Part shown: piece by piece, positions 32,701 to 43,254 of the stretch | Position numbering within the stretch: the first letter of the stretch is position 1 | Layout: the number at the start of each line of letters is the position of its first letter | From: Guadua angustifolia | Lineage: Eukaryota; Streptophyta; Magnoliopsida; Poales; Poaceae | Reading direction: 5' to 3' | DNA length: 64,000 nucleotides | Assembly (NCBI GenBank): GCA_036346375.1 | Contig: CM070517.1 | Span: 14,673,161 to 14,737,160 of the forward strand | Program-made: the position numbers and the translations under genes | The notes under the pieces: model-generated | The model's database searches: none | What the model was told of the DNA's origin: nothing | What the model saw: only the letters and a program-made list of their open reading frames with translations

Positions 32701-34478
32701 TGTCCAACCAAGTTTCAGCCCTTTTCTACATTCTTATCCCATGGACACAACACCTTTGTTTTTGTAGCAGCTTTCAGTGTGTGATGGCTGTTACTATATA
32801 TGTAAAATTCATAGTAGTTTACTTTGTCTGTCTCATACAAAATTTCTATGTAAAATTTCTGGATTAGGTTTTTTTTCTATCAGATATTTCATTAATCGAA
32901 CTCCTAGAAAGGCCTGGTGTGCATCAAATATCTATTTTGGAATGTGATATTTACAACCCTATGGATTTGCAACTAGAAATGTGTTGTTTTGAAGGGATTT
33001 ATCAAATTTGACCTCCCTGAAAATGGAAGAATGAGAAGAAATCCTGGCCATTTGTTGATTAGACATTAAAAGCTACCTGCATTTTTAAGATCCCCTGAGT
33101 TATTCCATTTTACTTACTGGATAAATATTTGACCATATGAGTAAACCTATTGTTTGTGTTAATGGCAGTTGCCTTTCTATTTTCTGTATCTTCCTTGCTG
33201 ACAAGATATGCTTAAATAATATTTCTTGCATTGATGATTTAAATTCTTGCATCTGTTTTATTCAGGGTCTAAATATTTTTAGGTTTGCAAACCGAATACC
33301 ACTTCTTTTTGAACAAGGTGCTGATGTCATCACAAGAACTGCTCTAAAAAGGATCAAGTAAGATTTTCTGCAAGTGCTTTTGTTCTGTTATAGTTTCATA
33401 TGTTAGATATCTTCTGTAACTCTTGCCTTTCCTTTTCCTTTAGTTGGAGCAGCTACAAAATTAATCAGCAGCAGGACAAGATCGGTGTTTTTGTGAGCAT
33501 TGTAAGTACAAAGATACCTTTTAAAGGAACCGGAAAGGAGTACATTGGGGATGATATAACCGAGATATCATCTGCTGTTAAGGTATATTCGAATTACCCT
33601 TATGAACTATCTCTGTGTGTTCGTCTAATATCTATCCTCTTGCACCTTCAGTCAGCCCTTAAGCAGTGTTGTCTTCAACTTAAGTCAAAGATAGTGAAGA
33701 AACTTCAGGCTCGTGAACGGCAGGACAGGAAAAGGAACCTGAACAGGTAATTCCTCTGCTGAAAGTCCATACTGGAGATGTTGGTTAATACTCTACCCTT
33801 ATATTAATTATTTCCTATTTGCAGATACATTCCTGATGTTGCAAGGGCAGTGATGGAGACTCTGGGAGAAATTGCAGACGAGTCTCCCCCCAAGAGGCTG
33901 CGGTATGATAAGGAAGATGAGGAACTTCTTGAGAAAGTAAATTCTCAGGAGGTAACAGAAATGACTTTTAGAGATTGCTTAACACAGCATGTTGAACAGG
34001 TAAGGAAAAAGTTAATACCAACAGAAAGCTAAGCAAAATGCATTACATATTTTCCTCATGTGTTCTATTCTGCAAAGCCATAGTCTGGCACCTTTACGAG
34101 ACAGTGCTGCTATATAGTAATAGAAGTCATATTTGGTTTAGAACGAATCTGTTGATATATGGAAATGCATTATAACATCTTAACGGTTGAGTGCCTTTCC
34201 TATTGCAAAGGAATTTCTGGCCCTGAATCCTGGTGGAAGCTAAATAAGGCCTTAAATCTTTTACTATCTCTTACTGATTTGGATTTGTTGTTGCACTAAA
34301 ATTTTGTTGTTTCCAAACATAAAACCACCAGGTTGATTATGAAATGGCACTGGAGTATGCCATGCAGAGCGGAGTAAGTGAGGAGCCTCGGGAAGCAATC
34401 TATTTGAACTCGCTTGAAGGATCTTACAAGTTCATCAACTTCCAGAGCCCTGTTTTCGTGTTTAGGTTTATTCCTTGA
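26712..34478 (+). CDS. TOP6B: DNA topoisomerase VI subunit B, 19 coding exons, about 690 aa
   Basis: The B subunit is the ATPase half of a type IIB topoisomerase that, with an SPO11-like A subunit (TOP6A), passes one DNA duplex through another. In plants the complex is needed for endoreduplication and cell growth. Exons: 26712-26859, 26976-27028, 27265-27362, 27451-27556, 27770-27904, 27982-28033, 28150-28214, 28934-29040, 29175-29277, 29388-29473, 29558-29754, 31778-31893, 32009-32094, 32188-32260, 33266-33357, 33444-33582, 33652-33746, 33825-33999, 34332-34478. All introns are GT/AG and all phases agree. After a basic Lys/Pro/Ala-rich leader of about 50 residues comes the GHKL ATP-binding fold: N-box E78/N82/D85 ('RELVENALDS'), 'DNGRGMP' (181-187) and 'GKFGLGAKM' (211-219). 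The helix-turn and transducer parts follow. No stop or frameshift is seen; it looks functional. Confidence 0.96.
28215..28933 (+). other. Intron 7 of TOP6B (719 bp)
   Basis: It separates the exon ending '...LGAKM' from the exon starting 'ALIWSKM'. It is T-rich, with no recognisable element or frame. Confidence 0.85.
29814..30230 (-). mobile_element. LINE 3'-end fragment in TOP6B intron 11
   Basis: Read on the minus strand, 30190-30090 encodes 'EIITLGCWNIWTQRNKCIFE'. That is the hallmark of the C-terminal tail of plant LINE polyproteins, where a Trp-x2-x-Arg-Asn motif follows the zf-RVT region. Downstream frames are broken. The 3' end would be near 29814, where a short T run on the plus strand (A run on the minus) fits a poly-A-like terminus. 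Borders are approximate; no target duplication was found. Confidence 0.6.
30456..30689. mobile_element. hAT-type MITE in TOP6B intron 11
   Basis: The left end contains GGCCCTGTTTGGGAGAGCTCC (first bases at about 30457), and the right end is the complement of GGGCCTGTTTGGGACAGCTCC (ends about 30688). This is an imperfect inverted repeat of about 21 bp with the 'CCTGTTTGG' core widespread in grass MITEs. The length is about 230 bp. The target duplication is not clear, so exact borders and superfamily are less sure. Confidence 0.7.
30747..31700. mobile_element. Stowaway (Tc1/mariner) MITE in TOP6B intron 11, interrupted
   Basis: It begins CTCCCTCCATCC and ends GGACGGAGGGAG, the classic Stowaway inverted repeat, and is flanked by TA on both sides (30745-30746 and 31701-31702). 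Its two halves, about 94 and 190 bp, share 'aaggc(t)t' and 'ttatatttt' words and surround a 670-bp foldback element. The element itself is therefore about 284 bp. Confidence 0.86.
30841..31510. mobile_element. Foldback element (670 bp) with inverted arms of about 180 bp, nested in the Stowaway MITE
   Basis: The left arm 30841-31020 matches the complement of 31325-31510 almost base for base for the first 130 bp, starting GGGTTAATCAG at each end. The match includes the 'gagatttgccatcg', 'cgaaaccgtgttta' and 'gacacgtgtca' words. The arms then diverge slightly up to 'cgattttgcc'. The centre is AT-rich. The transcript could form a hairpin stem of about 180 bp. No clear target duplication; a Mutator-like MITE is one possibility. 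Confidence 0.85.
32261..33265 (+). other. Intron 14 of TOP6B (1.0 kb)
   Basis: It lies between exon '...GGKDVKQ' and exon 'GLNIFRFANRIP'. A C/T-rich stretch at 32590-32720 yields three overlapping chance ORFs. No mobile element end is recognised. Confidence 0.85.
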
Positions 34479-34821
34479 GAGAGCAGTTTACACGTCCATC
34501 TGTTGTCAGGTTGATTAATATGAAGCTTCCGTCGAACTAGAGATGATACTGTAGACAATTGTATTCCCGTTGTAGTTGACATGATTGTAACATAGGCATT
34601 ACAAGTTGTTAGGGAGGTAGTTTTATTGCAGGATATGCTTGTATGGTGCATTCTTAAGAGGGTCTTTTTCTAGTACATCCATTGATCTAAGGAAAACTGG
34701 TGATCGGTACCGGCTCCGTTCTTCATCTATTCAGGGTGTAAATAATGAGCTTGTCAAAACATCTTGAGCATAAAGCTTACGAATTTAAGCGATTATTGGA
34801 ACATACAACAATATTTTGTCA
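34479..34821 (+). other. 3' untranslated region and downstream flank of TOP6B
   Basis: T-rich sequence follows the stop, with 'ttgta'-type words near 34560-34590 of the kind found near plant poly-A sites. No canonical AATAAA is obvious. It ends where an LTR begins, about 340 bp after the stop codon. Confidence 0.55.
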
Positions 34822-35134
34822 TGTGCCGGATGGTGAATAGGCATGCGCCGGCAACTCTGATTCCTGTGCGTGCTGTGTGAGAAGCAGAAAACGGTTCAGC
34901 GTTGTGTGGCGTGAGTGGAGTTCCTTTTAGTGATTTGTGTGTGGGGTCCCACCTGTAATACTCTTTGGAGTAGGGGTTTAAATACTGGCAGAGGAGTCCT
35001 ATAGAAGAAACGAAGAAGAGAAACAGAATCCTCCTCCCTCATTTCTCTGGTTCTATTGCTTGCTCTCTACTCCAACCCCTTTCTCTCGCTCGGATGATCA
35101 TTTCAGAGTATCCTTTACCTGGATGATCATCACA
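34822..35134 (+). repeat. 5' LTR of element C (about 313 bp)
   Basis: It starts TGTGCCGG and ends ATCATCACA, two bases before the primer site TTGGTATCAGAGC. It contains 'ggtttaaatact' (possible TATA-like element near 34976-34987) and a C/T-rich 3' part. The length fits short-LTR gypsy elements. No second LTR is in the window for comparison, so the borders rest on the TG..CA ends and the primer site. Confidence 0.68.
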
Positions 35135-35136
35135 TT

Positions 35137-35148
35137 TGGTATCAGAGC
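35137..35148 (+). other. Primer-binding site of element C
   Basis: TGGTATCAGAGC, the common plant initiator-tRNA-Met-type primer site, lies two bases after the LTR. Confidence 0.85.
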
Positions 35149-35199
35149 TGTTCTTTCACTCTGGCACCTAGGAAGAAGCAGCAGTTGCAGTTGGAGGAG

Positions 35200-36390
35200 A
35201 TGATGTCTGCAGCCATTGCATCGATGGAGAACTAGTTTGAGGGGATTAATGCTCTTCTGAAGCAGATTTTGGATGATGTCCATGGAGTGAAGACGGAGAT
35301 GGGGGAAATGTGCTCGGCTGTAGAGGCGGTGCGGGGACGTGTGGAGGTGCTGGAGTCACGTCCGGGCACCGATCAACGAACGACATCTCCAAGCATCTCG
35401 CCAACAGCACAAGTTGGTCATAGGGGGGGTTCGTTGCGTCGGCTTCACCAAGCGAAGATGTGGCATCCGCCTCTGGAATGAGAGGACAAGAACAAGTTCG
35501 GGAGCAAATGAAGGGGATCTTAGGGGTCCCGCCATCTTCATCGGCTGGTGGTAAGCAGGAAGGGCATTATGCTATGCAGGTGTTTGATCCTAGAACTGTT
35601 GAAGGAAGAGTGATGGGGAATGGCCAAAACCATGGCCCAATTTGGCCACCGTGCCAATCTTTACCCAAAACTGAATGCCCGAAGTTTGATGGGGACAATC
35701 CCAGGTTGTGGAGAGAGCGATGTGAGACATATTTTGAGGTGTTGGGTGTTCACTCGGGAATTCACACAAGGTTAGCAGCATTGAATTTCACGGGGAACGC
35801 AGCTCTCTGGTTGCAAAATGCTGAAGTCAAGGGACGCTTTGAGGATTGGGAAGTGTTGTGTGATGCAATTGAGAAGAGGTTTGGCAGCAATTTGTACAAG
35901 CGGCATATGAGTCAATTGATAAACCTCAGACAGACTGGTTCGGTGACAAAGTATGTGGAGAAGTTTGAGAAACTGCAACATCACATATTGCTATACAACC
36001 CCGCACAGGATGATGTGTTTTTTGTGACTCGTTTTTTGAGTGGTTTGAAGGAGGAAATTCGAGCAGCCATTGTCTTGCACAACCCAGGAATGTAGATGCT
36101 GCAGTGTCCTTGGCATTATTGCAAGAGGAAGAGTTAGAGGCCCAGAAGAAGTCTTATCAGAGATCTGACAATAAGGAACTCGGTAGGTGAGGGAGTAAAT
36201 ACTCAGAAAGGCTCATGTTATCCAATAGGATGGAAGAGAACAAAAAAATAGAAGATCACAAGAAACATCCGAATGGCCGAGCAGATGAAAAACTGGAAGC
36301 ATTGCGAGCATATCGAAAGGCTAATGGACTTTGTTTCACTTGTGGAGAGAAATGGGGCAAAAATCACAAATGCCTTGACCAGGTACCTCT
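35200..36390 (+). pseudogene. gag pseudogene of element C
   Basis: A start at 35201 leads to an early stop (35233). The frame 35460-36095 then holds a retrotransposon gag domain ('CPKFDGDNPRLW', 'RFGSNLYKRHMSQL', 'FLSGLKEEIR'). After another stop and shift, 36215-36390 carries a zinc knuckle 'CFTCGEKWGKNHKC' at about 36334-36375. The capsid and RNA-binding parts are thus recognisable but not in one frame. Confidence 0.82.
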
Positions 36391-37240
36391 ATATATCATT
36401 GAGGAACTTCTAGAGGTGTTGCAACTTCACCCAGTGTCCGAACTTGAAATGGATGAAACAGAAGATAGACCAGGAGAAGAGTTGCTATCTATGACAGCAA
36501 TACAGGGCAATGTAAGATTTAAGCATAAGACGTTGAGGCTGCAAGGTCTGATTGGGAAGCATGAAATCCTGATATTGGTAGACTCAGACAGCACCTACTC
36601 TTTTGTTAGCGAAGAGTTGTTGACGAAATTGCAACATCCAACAATAAACATAGCACCCATACGTTAGCCATTGCTGATGGAAGGTCCATGGAAAGCAAAA
36701 TGGCAGTATCTCTAGCATGGTGGATTCAAGGACATTCGTTTTAGCAAGACATTCGAGCATTGGCTTTGGGTTGTTATGACATGATTCTAGGGGCCGATTG
36801 GCTAGAAGAGCATAGCCCCATATGGGTGCATTGGAGGAATAAATGTATGAAGTTTACACACAACAATCGGAGAATAAAGCTCCAGGGCATACAAGATGCT
36901 AAGATAGGAAGTGAGAGTATCAATGCAAAGGAACTCCGAGGACTGCTGAGAAGAGGAGCAATCACTCATCTTGTGCAACTTCACCAGAATTGCGATGATA
37001 AACATCACACTACAGGAGACAGGATGGTGGAGTGTATTCCCAAACCTATATCAGAGATGCTTTGCAGAACTTTGAACATATGTTCCAGAAACCGCAACAA
37101 GTACCCCCAAGACACGAATATGATCATTCTATTCCTCTCATTTCCGGTGCACAACCAGTAAACGTCTGGCCTTACCGATACTCTCTCCAACAGAAAAATG
37201 AGATAGAAAGGCAAGTTACAGAAATGTTGTAGAAGGGAAT
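36391..37240 (+). pseudogene. Protease region of element C
   Basis: Within the frame 36215-36667 the aspartic protease site reads D-S-D-S-T instead of D-S-G-S/T, a substitution in the catalytic loop. The later 'ILGADWL' flap-type motif is in a separate frame at 36784-36804. It leads into the reverse-transcriptase N-terminus ('RYSLQQKNEIERQ', 37171-37215) in a third frame. Inactive. Confidence 0.78.
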
Positions 37241-38407
37241 CATTCAACAAAGCTCTAGCCCATTTGCCTCTCCAGTGCTGCTGGTAAAGAAGAAAGATGG
37301 TACATGGTGATTTTGTGTCGATTATCGGAAGCTCAATACCATCATAGTTAAAAACAAGCATCCTATACCAGTGATTGACGAGTTGTTAGATGAATTAGAA
37401 GGAGCTTGTTGGTTCACAAAATTGGATTTGCAATCTGGGTACCATCAAATTCGAGTGGTGAGGGTGAAGAACATAAAACGGCATTTCGCATGCATCAAGG
37501 GCTGTATGAATTCCTGGTGATGCCCTTTGGTCTTACAAATGCTCCCGCAACCTTTCAGAGTGTCATGAATCAAATCTTTCATCCTTTCCTGCGCTGATTT
37601 GTGCTAGTGTTTGTAGACGACATATTGATATATAGCCGTACCTTAGATGAGCATGCACAACAGCTAAAGGAGGTGTTCAGCATTCTGGAACAACATGAAC
37701 TGTTTGTCAAGAGGGAGAAATGCTCATTTGGACAACAAAGGTTGGACTACCTCGGTCATGTCATCACACCAGCGGGAGTTGCTACAGACCGAACCAAAGT
37801 GCAAGTAGTGCTTAATTGGCCAACACCTAAGAACGTGAAGGAATTGAGGGGTTTTCTTGGACTCACTGGTTATTATAGGAAGTTCATACGAAATTATGGA
37901 GTCATTTGTAAATCTCTCACCAATTTGTTGAAGGGAGTGCCATATCAATGGACTGCAACAACTGAAGAGTCATTCAGGGCATTGCAACAAGCCGTGGTGC
38001 ATGCTCCAGTGTTAGCTCTACCGAATTTTTCAAAACAATTTGTTGTGGAAACTGATGCAAGTAATTGTGGGTTCGGAGTAGTTCTCATGCAGGAGGGGCA
38101 CCCGATGGCTTTTCTCAGTAAGTCCTTAAGCAAGCGGAATCAAGAGTTGTCAGCATATGAAAGAGAATGTATGGCAATTTTGTTTGCTGTCTCCAAATGG
38201 CGCTCCTATTTACAACATAGAGAGTTCATCATAAGAACGGATCAAAAGGCCTTGATGCACCTGATGGAACAAAGGCTAACTACCGAGATGCAACATAAAG
38301 CATTTGTCAAATTACTTGGCCTACAGTTTCAAATACAGTATAAGAAAGGAGTACACAATTCTGTGGCATATGCTCTGCCGAGAAAGTCAGACACAGCAGA
38401 GGTATAG
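37241..38407 (+). pseudogene. Reverse transcriptase and RNase H of element C
   Basis: The frame 37406-37597 contains the 'MPFGLTNAPATFQ' motif. A stop at 37598 separates it from the 268-codon frame 37601-38407, which starts with an intact catalytic box 'FVDDILIYS'. That frame continues through 'LDYLGHVI', 'FLGLTGYYRKF' and RNase H ('VVETDASNCGFG'). An upstream stop near 37307-37309 (TGA) breaks the earlier part. Catalytic aspartates survive, but the polyprotein does not. Confidence 0.87.
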
Positions 38408-38824
38408 GCAATTTCAGTCGGAATTCCGGTGTGGATTGAAAATCTGGTGGCAAGCTATCAAGATGACAATGAAACCAAGCAGTTACTCACTGAACTCAGT
38501 ATTGTGGGGTCCAATGATAAAGGTTATACTCTGCAAGATGAAGTTATCCGGTTCAAGGGACGAATTTGGGTAGGCAATAATGCGTTAGCCCAATAGCACA
38601 TTTTGCAGGTGCTGCATTGCAGCGGAATTGGGGGGCATTCCAGCATCCATGCCACATACCACAAGATTCGTGCTCTGTTTGCCTGGCCACAATTGAAGGA
38701 CACGATGCAACGATACATCAAGGGCTGTGAAGTTTGTTAACAAGCAAAGATAGAGCATGTCAAGCTACCAGGGTTACTTCAACCGCTACTAGTTCCAACT
38801 CAAGCCTGGACTGTGATCAGTATG
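38408..38824 (+). pseudogene. Integrase N-terminal part of element C, truncated by Tat-2
   Basis: The zinc-binding part can be followed across frames, with 'GHSSIHATYHKI' near 38632-38668 and a C-x2-C-type site near 38728-38740 where the second cysteine codon reads as a stop. It ends within the linker before the catalytic core ('LLQPLL', 38776-38793). There the LTR of Tat-2 begins. Confidence 0.75.
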
Positions 38825-39810
38825 TGTCGGTGTGTTTGTGCCAGACAGTATTGGTTTGAGTGTATAACCGAGTTTCGGTGGGGGGTCTTCGCAGCTGCGT
38901 CACTCTCGACTCTCTTCTCGTGATGAGCAAGGAAAGGAACTCAAGAACACACAGGGAACACACAGGATTTACCTGTGTTCGGCCCCAATGCGGTAATGAC
39001 CCTACGCCCCGCTTCAAGCTCGTGTTGCTCTAGTATACCACTTGTTCTCGCTCGCCTCGATCTTTCGATCGCTCGAAGCTTTGGATCTCTTCTCTGTAGA
39101 ACTCGACGACCGACCGCCTTTCCCCATGCACACTAGTTCCCTTATATACTCCCGGACCTGGCTAGGGCAAGTGGAGGGAGTGGTTTTATATTAATTACAT
39201 TGATTGTGTCGAGTCCTATCGCTACTGTCCTTCCGAGCCTCTTTGTCCGCGCAGTTGCTTGATACCACCTGTCTTCAGATTGCCCGAGGGGAGGGGTTCT
39301 GATGTCGCGGATTTAACGCTGTACACACGCCTCCCGGCTTGCCCTGGACGGTGTAAATAGAACGGGAGTCGGTGGAGCTGGCTCAGTCGGAGGGACAGAT
39401 CATCATAGCGTCAGGGAGCCACGCCTATTTAATGGCTACCAGGCGCATTCAATGGCTCCCATGCACATTCAATGGCTCCCGTATGCATTTAATGACTGTG
39501 ATAAGTTGTGATCTTGACGAAGGCTTCGGGTGGAAGCCTCTCAACTCTGTCTGCGTGGATGACTGACAATGGGCCCGTCTCACACGGACGACCACAGCTT
39601 GGTCGCCACCGCTTTTCGGTGTCCACGACCTAGTCGCTTTGTTGGGACTGTCGCTGCTTTGCCACCGGCGACCACGTGTCCTGGTCGCCCGCCAAGCCTC
39701 TCTTTAGTCTGTTGAGTCCTTTGCATAGGACCTTCTTCTTTCTGTATCTTGCGCACGCGGTCCCACCTGACAGCGGTCGAGAGAGTACCTCGGTGTAGAA
39801 TACATCGACA
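38825..39810 (-). repeat. 3' LTR of Tat-2 (986 bp)
   Basis: On the minus strand it starts TGTCGATGTATTC and ends CACACCGACA, giving TGTCG...CGACA inverted tips. A purine-rich tract (complement of 'gtagcccctgg', 39811-39821) precedes it. It inserted into the integrase of element C at 38824. A target duplication cannot be checked, because the other end is outside the window. Confidence 0.85.
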
Positions 39811-40035
39811 GTAGCCCCTGGAACCGCCCCGGAGTGCGTCTTACAAGATTTCAGAGATATTCTTTGACCTAGACGCGGTCCTGGATGGGTCCCACTCCTG
39901 TACACGCAACCGTACAGATTCTCTCTACAATCGCCGCAACTCTTCGAGTCTTGTCGTCCCGCGCCATTATGATCTTTTTGCGAACCGTCGGTTCGTGGGG
40001 GCATGACTCCTCACTTCCTGAAGCTGCGCACAGCT

Positions 40036-40043
40036 TATAAATA
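40036..40043 (+). promoter_or_regulatory. TATA box ahead of the Tat-2 opposite-strand gene
   Basis: TATAAATA lies about 50 bp before the plus-strand frame that opens at 40087, in a C-rich context. Tat-1 shows a comparable box at 15131-15138. The promoter role is inferred. Confidence 0.5.
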
Positions 40044-40086
40044 GGCATGTCCGCCTCTCCACGAATCCGCCCTCCAGTCGCTTTCG

Positions 40087-40816
40087 TTGTCTAGGCTTCC
40101 TTGCTTCCTTCATCTTTTGTTTCCATATTGCGAGCTTCTTTGCCGCCACGGCACCGAGACAACACTCCGCCTGCATAGCTCAGCCGCTTCCCCTGTGCTC
40201 GCCACCCGGCTTGCCGACCTGGTCGCCGAACTTGCCACGGTAACCTTCCTCCATGACAAGCAGATGGCGTCGCTGCGGGAGGAGCTGGTGTTGGCGAAGG
40301 CCGAGAAGACGTCATTGGTGGCCCGAGCTAAAGCTGCCGAGGCGCGGGCGAAGGATGCCGAGGAGAGGTGTAGCGCGTTGAGCGCGGAGATGGGCCGCAA
40401 CCTGCGCAACCTCATCACCATGCTCGCCCGCCTTTTGCCGCATGGTCGCCAGCCTTACGGCCGTTAGGTGACGGAGCGGTTCATTGGAATAATCATGCGC
40501 GCGTACGCCCACAAAGATCACCTTTGTCGCCGGCCCTAGTTGGCTCGCTGCCTTTGCATCCGCTCTGCCAGAGAGGCGGAAGTCGTGATCACCACAAATG
40601 GCCGTCTGACGTCTTTGTGCCCGCGCATGACGATTCCTTCGACCCCATGGCGATCATCACCGGGGGAGGCGACGACACGAGAGCACCAGCAGGCGTGAGG
40701 CGGCGGAGTACGTCGCCGGGCTGATGGAGATGGTGCCTTTGCCCGCCGACGCCGCAGCCGAGGTGGAGGAAGAAGTCGAGGATGACGCCAACGATATCGA
40801 GATCGCCGACGATTAG
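40087..40816 (+). pseudogene. Opposite-strand coiled-coil gene of Tat-2 (shortened)
   Basis: The frame 40087-40467 is rich in Ala/Glu/Lys/Leu heptads ('LAKAEKTSLVARAKAAEA', residues about 63-80), predicting a coiled coil. After a stop and frame changes, an acidic tail ending 'NDIEIADD' and a stop at 40814-40816 can be read. It corresponds in position and type to the C-terminal part of the opposite-strand gene in Tat-1, but the N-terminal PF04195-like part is missing. Function is unknown; a role in regulating or assisting the element has been speculated for such extra frames. Confidence 0.6.
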
Positions 40817-42135
40817 CTCGGGCGACTGCCTTTGCCGTCTTCTTTTCCCTTTCTTCTTTTGTGTAGATATGTACATAGGCCTTTCGGCCATTATAAATGA
40901 AAATACCCTGCTTTTACCTGTTGTCGGCTTTTACCTATTGTCTACCCGTGCGCGTGCTTGCTCGTGACTTGTTCGATTCAGTGCTAGGTGACCAGCCCCC
41001 GAGCATTTTGCACGGACCCTCTGGGCGACCAGATGGATCGACGATTAGGAGCCTTTTCTGCAATCACACAGATCCACTCCAAACATGAGCCAAAGTTAAG
41101 CCACACTTATTAGGAATAAACAGGCAAATAGGCACACAAAGCCTAAGTCCCTGCCATTGAATGGGCGGGAAGAGCACATTAGGTTGTCATTTTCCTATCA
41201 CCATTCAGAGCTTAATCCCTTATACTTTACTAGGACTGAACCAGAGAACTGCGAGGCTAGGGAGCAGGTCACGTAGAGGCGGGGCAAATGGTGAGCGGAA
41301 CATTGCCGCAAAGCACCATGGTGGGCGGAGCATAGCCATGACGCCGTGCCGTCAGACATACCGCTAGACGCCATCCGGCTCAAAGATGGTTGAAGTCCAC
41401 AGATTGCTAAGGACCCTTGCCATCCTTTTGGACGAGACCCAGAGAATCATGGGCTAGGGAGCAGGTCGCGTGGAGGTGGGGCAAATGGTGAGCGTAACAT
41501 TGCCACGAAGCACCATGGTGGGCGAAGCATAGCCGCAGCGCACAGTGCCACACGCACCTACTAGGCACCCGTCCAGGACCGACGTAGAAACTGGGGGTTT
41601 AAAGGGATTGCCAAGAGGCTATCAGGCTACTGGTACTCATGACAACCAAGTGTGGCACAAATCCTATAGGTATAAGCAAGTTGAATGAATCAAAGTGATA
41701 GTCAGCTAGGGGAGAACACAACAGCCTGCTAGCCGACCCGGGGCGAGGCCACGAAAAACTTACAGCATGCCGAACATCGCTCGCTAGATTGTCACTTTCC
41801 TGTCGCCACCCGAAACTTATGCCCTTGCCGTCTTTGTGGGACCAAGCCAGAGAACTGCGGGGCTAGGGAGCAGGTCGCTAGAGGCGGGGCAAATGGTGGG
41901 TGGAACATTGCCGCGGAGCACCATGGTGGGTAGAAATTTGCCACGAAACACCGTGCCACACACACCTACTGAACGCCTGTCCGGCCGGACCACAGAAGCT
42001 GGGGGTCCACGTTATGGCCAAGGAGCCACCGGGATACTGGCACTCATGACAACCGTGTGAGGCGAGTTCAGGGGTAGAACTTCCACAACAACTCTATATT
42101 CTGGGAGTTTGCCAGCTCCCGTCCATCTTTCGCGA
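40817..42135. repeat. Tat-2 3' spacer with three copies of a 130-150-bp repeat
   Basis: The segments starting at about 41239, 41430 and 41850 share 'gagaa(c)tgcggggctaggga', 'gcaggtcgcgtggag' and 'ggcggggcaaatggt'-type words followed by 'aacattgccgc', 'aagcaccatggtgggcg' and 'tgccacacgcacctact'. Two also share 'gacaaccgtgtg'-type ends (41640, 42050). No coding frame is credible; the ORFs seen follow the repeat. It may be an internal tandem expansion of the untranslated region. Confidence 0.7.
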
Positions 42136-43250
42136 CTAAACGAACCACCCGGGTCGAGAGACAGAGACCACCTTGAAGGAGCCCTCCCAATGGGGAGATA
42201 GTTTGTCGCGGCCTGCCTGCGGTGGAATTTGGCGCAAGACGAGGTCGCCTACTACCAGTGTTCTCTCACGGACCGGGTGGCATGGTAGCGTCGGAGACTT
42301 AGCTGGTACCGGGCAGCACGTAGTGCCACCCGATCTCGTACTTCCTCCAGGAAGTTGACGTCGTCTTGGCGCGGTCTTCCTAGTCTTTTTCATTGAAGAC
42401 CGATACACGCCAAGCAGCCCAAGGAGAGCTCTTGAGGGCGATGCGCTTTGGTCAGAGAGACCAGAAGAAAGGAGACCCAACAGATGGTGGGTGTGGTTCA
42501 GAGAGACCACAACACTGCCGAGCTCTTCCGCCCCATCGTGCTCCTCGGTTATGAGCTGTCGAACGCATACGGTCTTGAGGCCCTTAGGACCAGGCGTTGG
42601 CCAGGCTTGTCCGTTGCCAGCATGGTGGGCCACGGAGGTGAAACACACCTTGGTGCCCATCTCTTCACAGAATTCTAGGAACGCTGCGCTGGTGAATTGG
42701 GTGCCATTATCGGTGATGATGCGGTTGGCAACTCAAAAACGAGTGAAGATCCTGCGCATAAACCTGATAGCGGCGGAAGCCGTAATGGCGCACATTGCTT
42801 CGGCTTCAACCCATTTGGTGAATTTGTTGATGGAGACGAACAAGTGGGTGAAGCCCCCTATGGCCCGCGGGAACGGACCCAGGATATCCAGCCCCTAGAC
42901 CGCGAACGGCCATGAGAGCAGGATGGTTTGCAGAGCTTGGGCTGGAAGGTGGGTCTACTTGGTGTGGAATTGGCACGCCTCACAACTCCTTACCAGCTCA
43001 CAAGCATCCTGGAGGGCAGTAGGCCAATAGAATCCTTGGCGGTAAGCTTTACCGACTAGTGTCCAACTGGACATATGGCTCCCGCACATGCCTCCATGGA
43101 TATCAGAGAGCAGCTTGCTTCCTGCTTTCCGAGTGATGCACTTCAGGAGAATTTTGTTTCTACTCTGGCGATATAGGTCCCCACCTATCAGAGTATAGCA
43201 CTTGGCCTTGCGTGTAATTCTCTCAGCTGAAGCATCATCATCGGGGATCA
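42136..43250 (-). pseudogene. Integrase of Tat-2, frameshifted
   Basis: The frame 42955-43698 ends in an HHCC zinc-binding domain ('HGGMCGSHMSS' near 43088-43120 and 'CEACQFH' near 42962-42982). The core follows in other frames: a plus-strand view of 42697-42915 is the complement of the first and second aspartate regions. The frame 42136-42660 carries the C-terminal part with 'VGDLVLRQI' (42230-42256) and 'WEGSFKV'. Stops lie between the pieces, so no active integrase results. Confidence 0.8.
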
Positions 43251-43254
43251 CTTG

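Larger units (their letters stand above)
34822..38824 (+). mobile_element. Ty3/gypsy element C with short LTR (Reina-like?), left part only
   Basis: The order is short LTR, primer site, gag, protease, reverse transcriptase, RNase H, then integrase, which is cut at 38824 by the LTR of Tat-2. The short LTR and protein motifs suggest a Reina-type chromovirus, but the chromodomain end is not in the window, so the clade is tentative. Several stops (for example 36094, 36665, 37229) show decay. Its right half may lie beyond 64000, on the far side of Tat-2. Confidence 0.82.

Noticed and set aside
32497..32867. Three overlapping ORFs in intron 14 of TOP6B
   Set aside because: They lie in a pyrimidine-rich intron stretch, and the neighbouring exons join in frame without them.
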